A stretch of DNA of 7,540 bases from Verrucomicrobiota bacterium. GTDB taxonomy: Bacteria > Verrucomicrobiota > Verrucomicrobiia > Opitutales > Opitutaceae. The stretch is taken from the NCBI GenBank assembly GCA_003694825.1, contig RFJS01000252.1, positions 1 through 7,540 of the forward strand, given 5' to 3'. The translations under genes were made by a program, and so were the position numbers. The first letter of the stretch is position 1. The number at the start of each line of letters is the position of its first letter. Of this stretch, positions 5,639 to 7,540 are shown piece by piece. Below the pieces are notes generated by a model. It saw nothing but the letters and a program-made list of their open reading frames with translations, had not been told where the DNA came from and made no database searches.

Positions 5639-7540
5639 CCCGCTCACTCCGCCCCCTCGCCGCGCTGCTCCTCGCCGCCGGCGCCCTTCTCGCACCGTCC
5701 ACCCGGGCCGAAGCGCCCATCGTCGCCTTCGGAACGAGCGAACTGCGCGCCTCCGGCTGCACCACCCCGGTCGTCACGGCGCTCGACCCTGCCCTCGGCC
5801 CCCAGAGCTTTCGGATCCGAGCCACCGACGAGGCCCTCACCATCTCCGGGGGCGACGAGCGCGGCCTGCTCTACGGCCTGCTCGAGGCCGCCGAACAATA
5901 CCGCCTCCACGGCCCGGACGCCCGGCTCGACGGACGCTCCGGCGCGCCCTTCATCGCGAACCGGGGGTTGAAATTCAACATCCCCCTCGACGCCCGCTGC
6001 CCGAGCTACGACGACACCGGCGACGCCGCCCAGCGCAACCTCGAGCACATGTGGGACTTCAGCTTCTGGCGTGAGTTTCTCGATACAATGGCGCGCCATC
6101 GCTACAACACGCTCACGCTCTGGAACCCCAACCCCTTCCCGGTGATGACCCGCCTGCCCGGCTATCCGGACATCGCCCTCGACGACATCTCCGCCACCAC
6201 CGCCGTCCCCGGCGGGCGCGTCGGCGAATGGGGCGACGCCGGCGGCGTCAACGACACCGTGCTCAAGAACCTCCGCCTCGTCCGCCGCATGAGCATCGAT
6301 GAAAAGATCGCCTTCTGGCGGCGCGTCTTTCGCCATGCCCGCGACCGCGGCATCGACGTCTACTTCATCACCTGGAACATCTACACCAACGGCGCCCGCG
6401 GCAAATACGGCCTCTCCGACGACATCGACAACCCGGCCAACATCCCCTTCTACCGCGAGGCGACCCGCGTATTCCTCGAGACGTATCCAGACCTCAAGGG
6501 CATCGGCGTCACCGCCGGCGAGCGCATGCACGTGCCCCCCGGGCGCGACGTCCACGACGCACGCGAACGCTGGCTCTGGGAGACCTATGGACGCGGCATC
6601 CTCGATCACATCGCCGCCCATCCCGACCGAACCGTGCACTTCATCCACCGCTTCTGGTATTCGGACTTCGAGAAGATCCAAAAGTACTGGGCCGGCTATC
6701 CCCACCCCTTCACCTTCAGCTTCAAATATATCACCGCCCGGCTCTACTCCTCGCCGGAGCGCTCTCCCTACGCCGCATCCATCATCCCACTCCTCGAAGC
6801 CCACCACCTGAAGAGCTGGTGGAACCTGCGCAACGACGACATCTTCGTCTACCGATGGGGTGACCCCGACTACGTGCGCGCCTTCCTCCAGAACCTCCCC
6901 CTCCATCTCACCGCGGGCTTTCACATGGGCTCCGACGGCTACGTCTGGGGGCGCGTATTCGCTGACCGCAGTCCCCTCATGGCGGGAAAGCTCGAACTCG
7001 AAAAACACTGGTACAAATTCATGCTCTGGGGACGGCTGGCCTACGATCCATCGCTCGACCGTTCCTTCTTCGAGGCACACCTCGCCCACCGCTATCCCGG
7101 CACGGACGCCGCCGTCCTCTATGAGGCCTGGCAGGCCGCGGCGCGGGTGATTCCGCAGATCAACCGTTTCATGTTCTACACGGGCGATCGACATTGGGCG
7201 CCGGAAGCCTGCTCCGCCCGCGAATCCTTCCGCTTCCTGCCGGATTTCCGCGTCGTGCGGCCGCTCCGCGGCACCGGCATCCTCAATCCGCGCGACTACG
7301 TGCGGCACTCCCTCGCCGGCACACTCCCCGAAGGCCACGTCTCTCCGAGCGCCGTATCCGAAAACCTCGACGCCCAGGCCGCGATCGCCCTGGACGGCGT
7401 CGCCCGACTGCGCCGGCAGGACCCCTCGCCCGAACTCCAGCTCGTCCTCGACGACATCGCGGCCATGGCCTGGCTCGGCCGCTTCTACGCCGCCCGCATC
7501 GACACCGCCCTCGCGCTCGAATGGTTCGACCAGACCGGCG
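5635..7540 (+). CDS. Exported GH67/GH115-like glycoside hydrolase, partial (right edge)
   Basis: At least 635 residues are read without a stop up to the window end. The ATG at 5635 overlaps the sulfatase 2 stop (ATGA) and starts a signal peptide, MTRSLRPLAALLLAAGALLAPSTRA, with cleavage near A25|E26. Residues about 28-105 look like the small alpha/beta domain found before the barrel in GH20, GH67 and GH115 enzymes (GGDERGLLYGLLEAAEQ at 72-87). A TIM barrel seems to begin at RGLKFN (110-115), with SFWREFLDTMARHRYNTLTLWN at 143-164. Candidate catalytic acids are Glu296 in GIGVTAGERM, Asp401/Asp402 and Asp410 in RNDDIFVYRWGD, and Asp434 in GFHMGSDGYVWG. EKHWYKFMLWGRLAYDP (456-472) resembles the tail of alpha-glucuronidase-type proteins. 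I recognise this arrangement from uncharacterised PVC and Bacteroidota proteins. Removal of uronic acid side groups is plausible but unproven. Confidence 0.8.
   Translation, partial: MTRSLRPLAALLLAAGALLAPSTRAEAPIVAFGTSELRASGCTTPVVTALDPALGPQSFRIRATDEALTISGGDERGLLYGLLEAAEQYRLHGPDARLDGRSGAPFIANRGLKFNIPLDARCPSYDDTGDAAQRNLEHMWDFSFWREFLDTMARHRYNTLTLWNPNPFPVMTRLPGYPDIALDDISATTAVPGGRVGEWGDAGGVNDTVLKNLRLVRRMSIDEKIAFWRRVFRHARDRGIDVYFITWNIYTNGARGKYGLSDDIDNPANIPFYREATRVFLETYPDLKGIGVTAGERMHVPPGRDVHDARERWLWETYGRGILDHIAAHPDRTVHFIHRFWYSDFEKIQKYWAGYPHPFTFSFKYITARLYSSPERSPYAASIIPLLEAHHLKSWWNLRNDDIFVYRWGDPDYVRAFLQNLPLHLTAGFHMGSDGYVWGRVFADRSPLMAGKLELEKHWYKFMLWGRLAYDPSLDRSFFEAHLAHRYPGTDAAVLYEAWQAAARVIPQINRFMFYTGDRHWAPEACSARESFRFLPDFRVVRPLRGTGILNPRDYVRHSLAGTLPEGHVSPSAVSENLDAQAAIALDGVARLRRQDPSPELQLVLDDIAAMAWLGRFYAARIDTALALEWFDQTG

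Noticed and set aside
4019..5695. Long minus-strand open frame (558 codons) opposite sulfatase 2
   Set aside because: It is an antisense shadow with low-complexity Gly/Val/Glu composition, while the plus strand has a complete set of sulfatase motifs.
5644..7338. Long minus-strand open frame (564 codons) opposite the last gene
   Set aside because: It mirrors the plus-strand coding frame in G+C-rich DNA, is rich in Gly/Val/Asp/Glu with no motif, and lies opposite a gene with clear conserved motifs.
1..7540. Mobile elements, CRISPR arrays, tRNA or rRNA genes
   Set aside because: I saw no transposase or integrase motifs, no regularly spaced repeats and no structured RNA gene sequences on either strand.

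Overview
This is a G+C-rich (roughly two-thirds by eye), gene-dense stretch of bacterial DNA that looks like part of a polysaccharide-degradation locus. All five genes encode proteins with an export signal. They are a Tat-exported aldo/keto reductase (minus strand, cut by the left edge), a GH28-fold glycosidase, two different type I sulfatases, and a large GH67/GH115-like glycoside hydrolase (cut by the right edge). Exported sulfatases next to GH28 proteins and Tat-targeted oxidoreductases are typical of the Planctomycetota-Verrucomicrobiota group. The codon use, heavily biased to C or G at third positions, and the lack of Shine-Dalgarno sequences fit a Verrucomicrobiota member (Opitutae-like) or a relative. 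This taxonomic call is an inference; there is no rRNA or other phylogenetic marker here.

Layout: positions 1-574 (minus) hold the N-terminal 191 residues of the aldo/keto reductase. Positions 575-972 are a divergent intergenic region with no convincing gene. It contains an AT-rich island and several palindromes and hairpins, and is the probable control region for both directions. Positions 973-2385 encode the GH28-like enzyme, whose stop overlaps the start of sulfatase 1 (2382-3989) by an ATGA. A 191-base gap with two inverted repeats follows. Sulfatase 2 (4181-5638) then overlaps the start of the last gene (5635 to beyond 7540) by another ATGA. The plus-strand genes therefore form two translationally coupled pairs, hydrolase+sulfatase and sulfatase+hydrolase, probably one operon or two co-regulated units.

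Likely joint role: the sulfatases remove sulfate esters from an anionic polysaccharide, and the GH28-like and GH67/115-like enzymes cleave uronic-acid or related glycosidic bonds. All would act in the periplasm or at the cell surface. The substrate could be a sulfated, uronate-containing algal or marine polymer, but the sequence does not fix it. The points most worth following are the GH28-like protein, which lacks the canonical catalytic-site His and Arg, the last gene, whose TIM-barrel family I cannot assign to a characterised activity, and the palindrome-rich control region. No transporter, regulator, mobile element, CRISPR array or RNA gene was seen.
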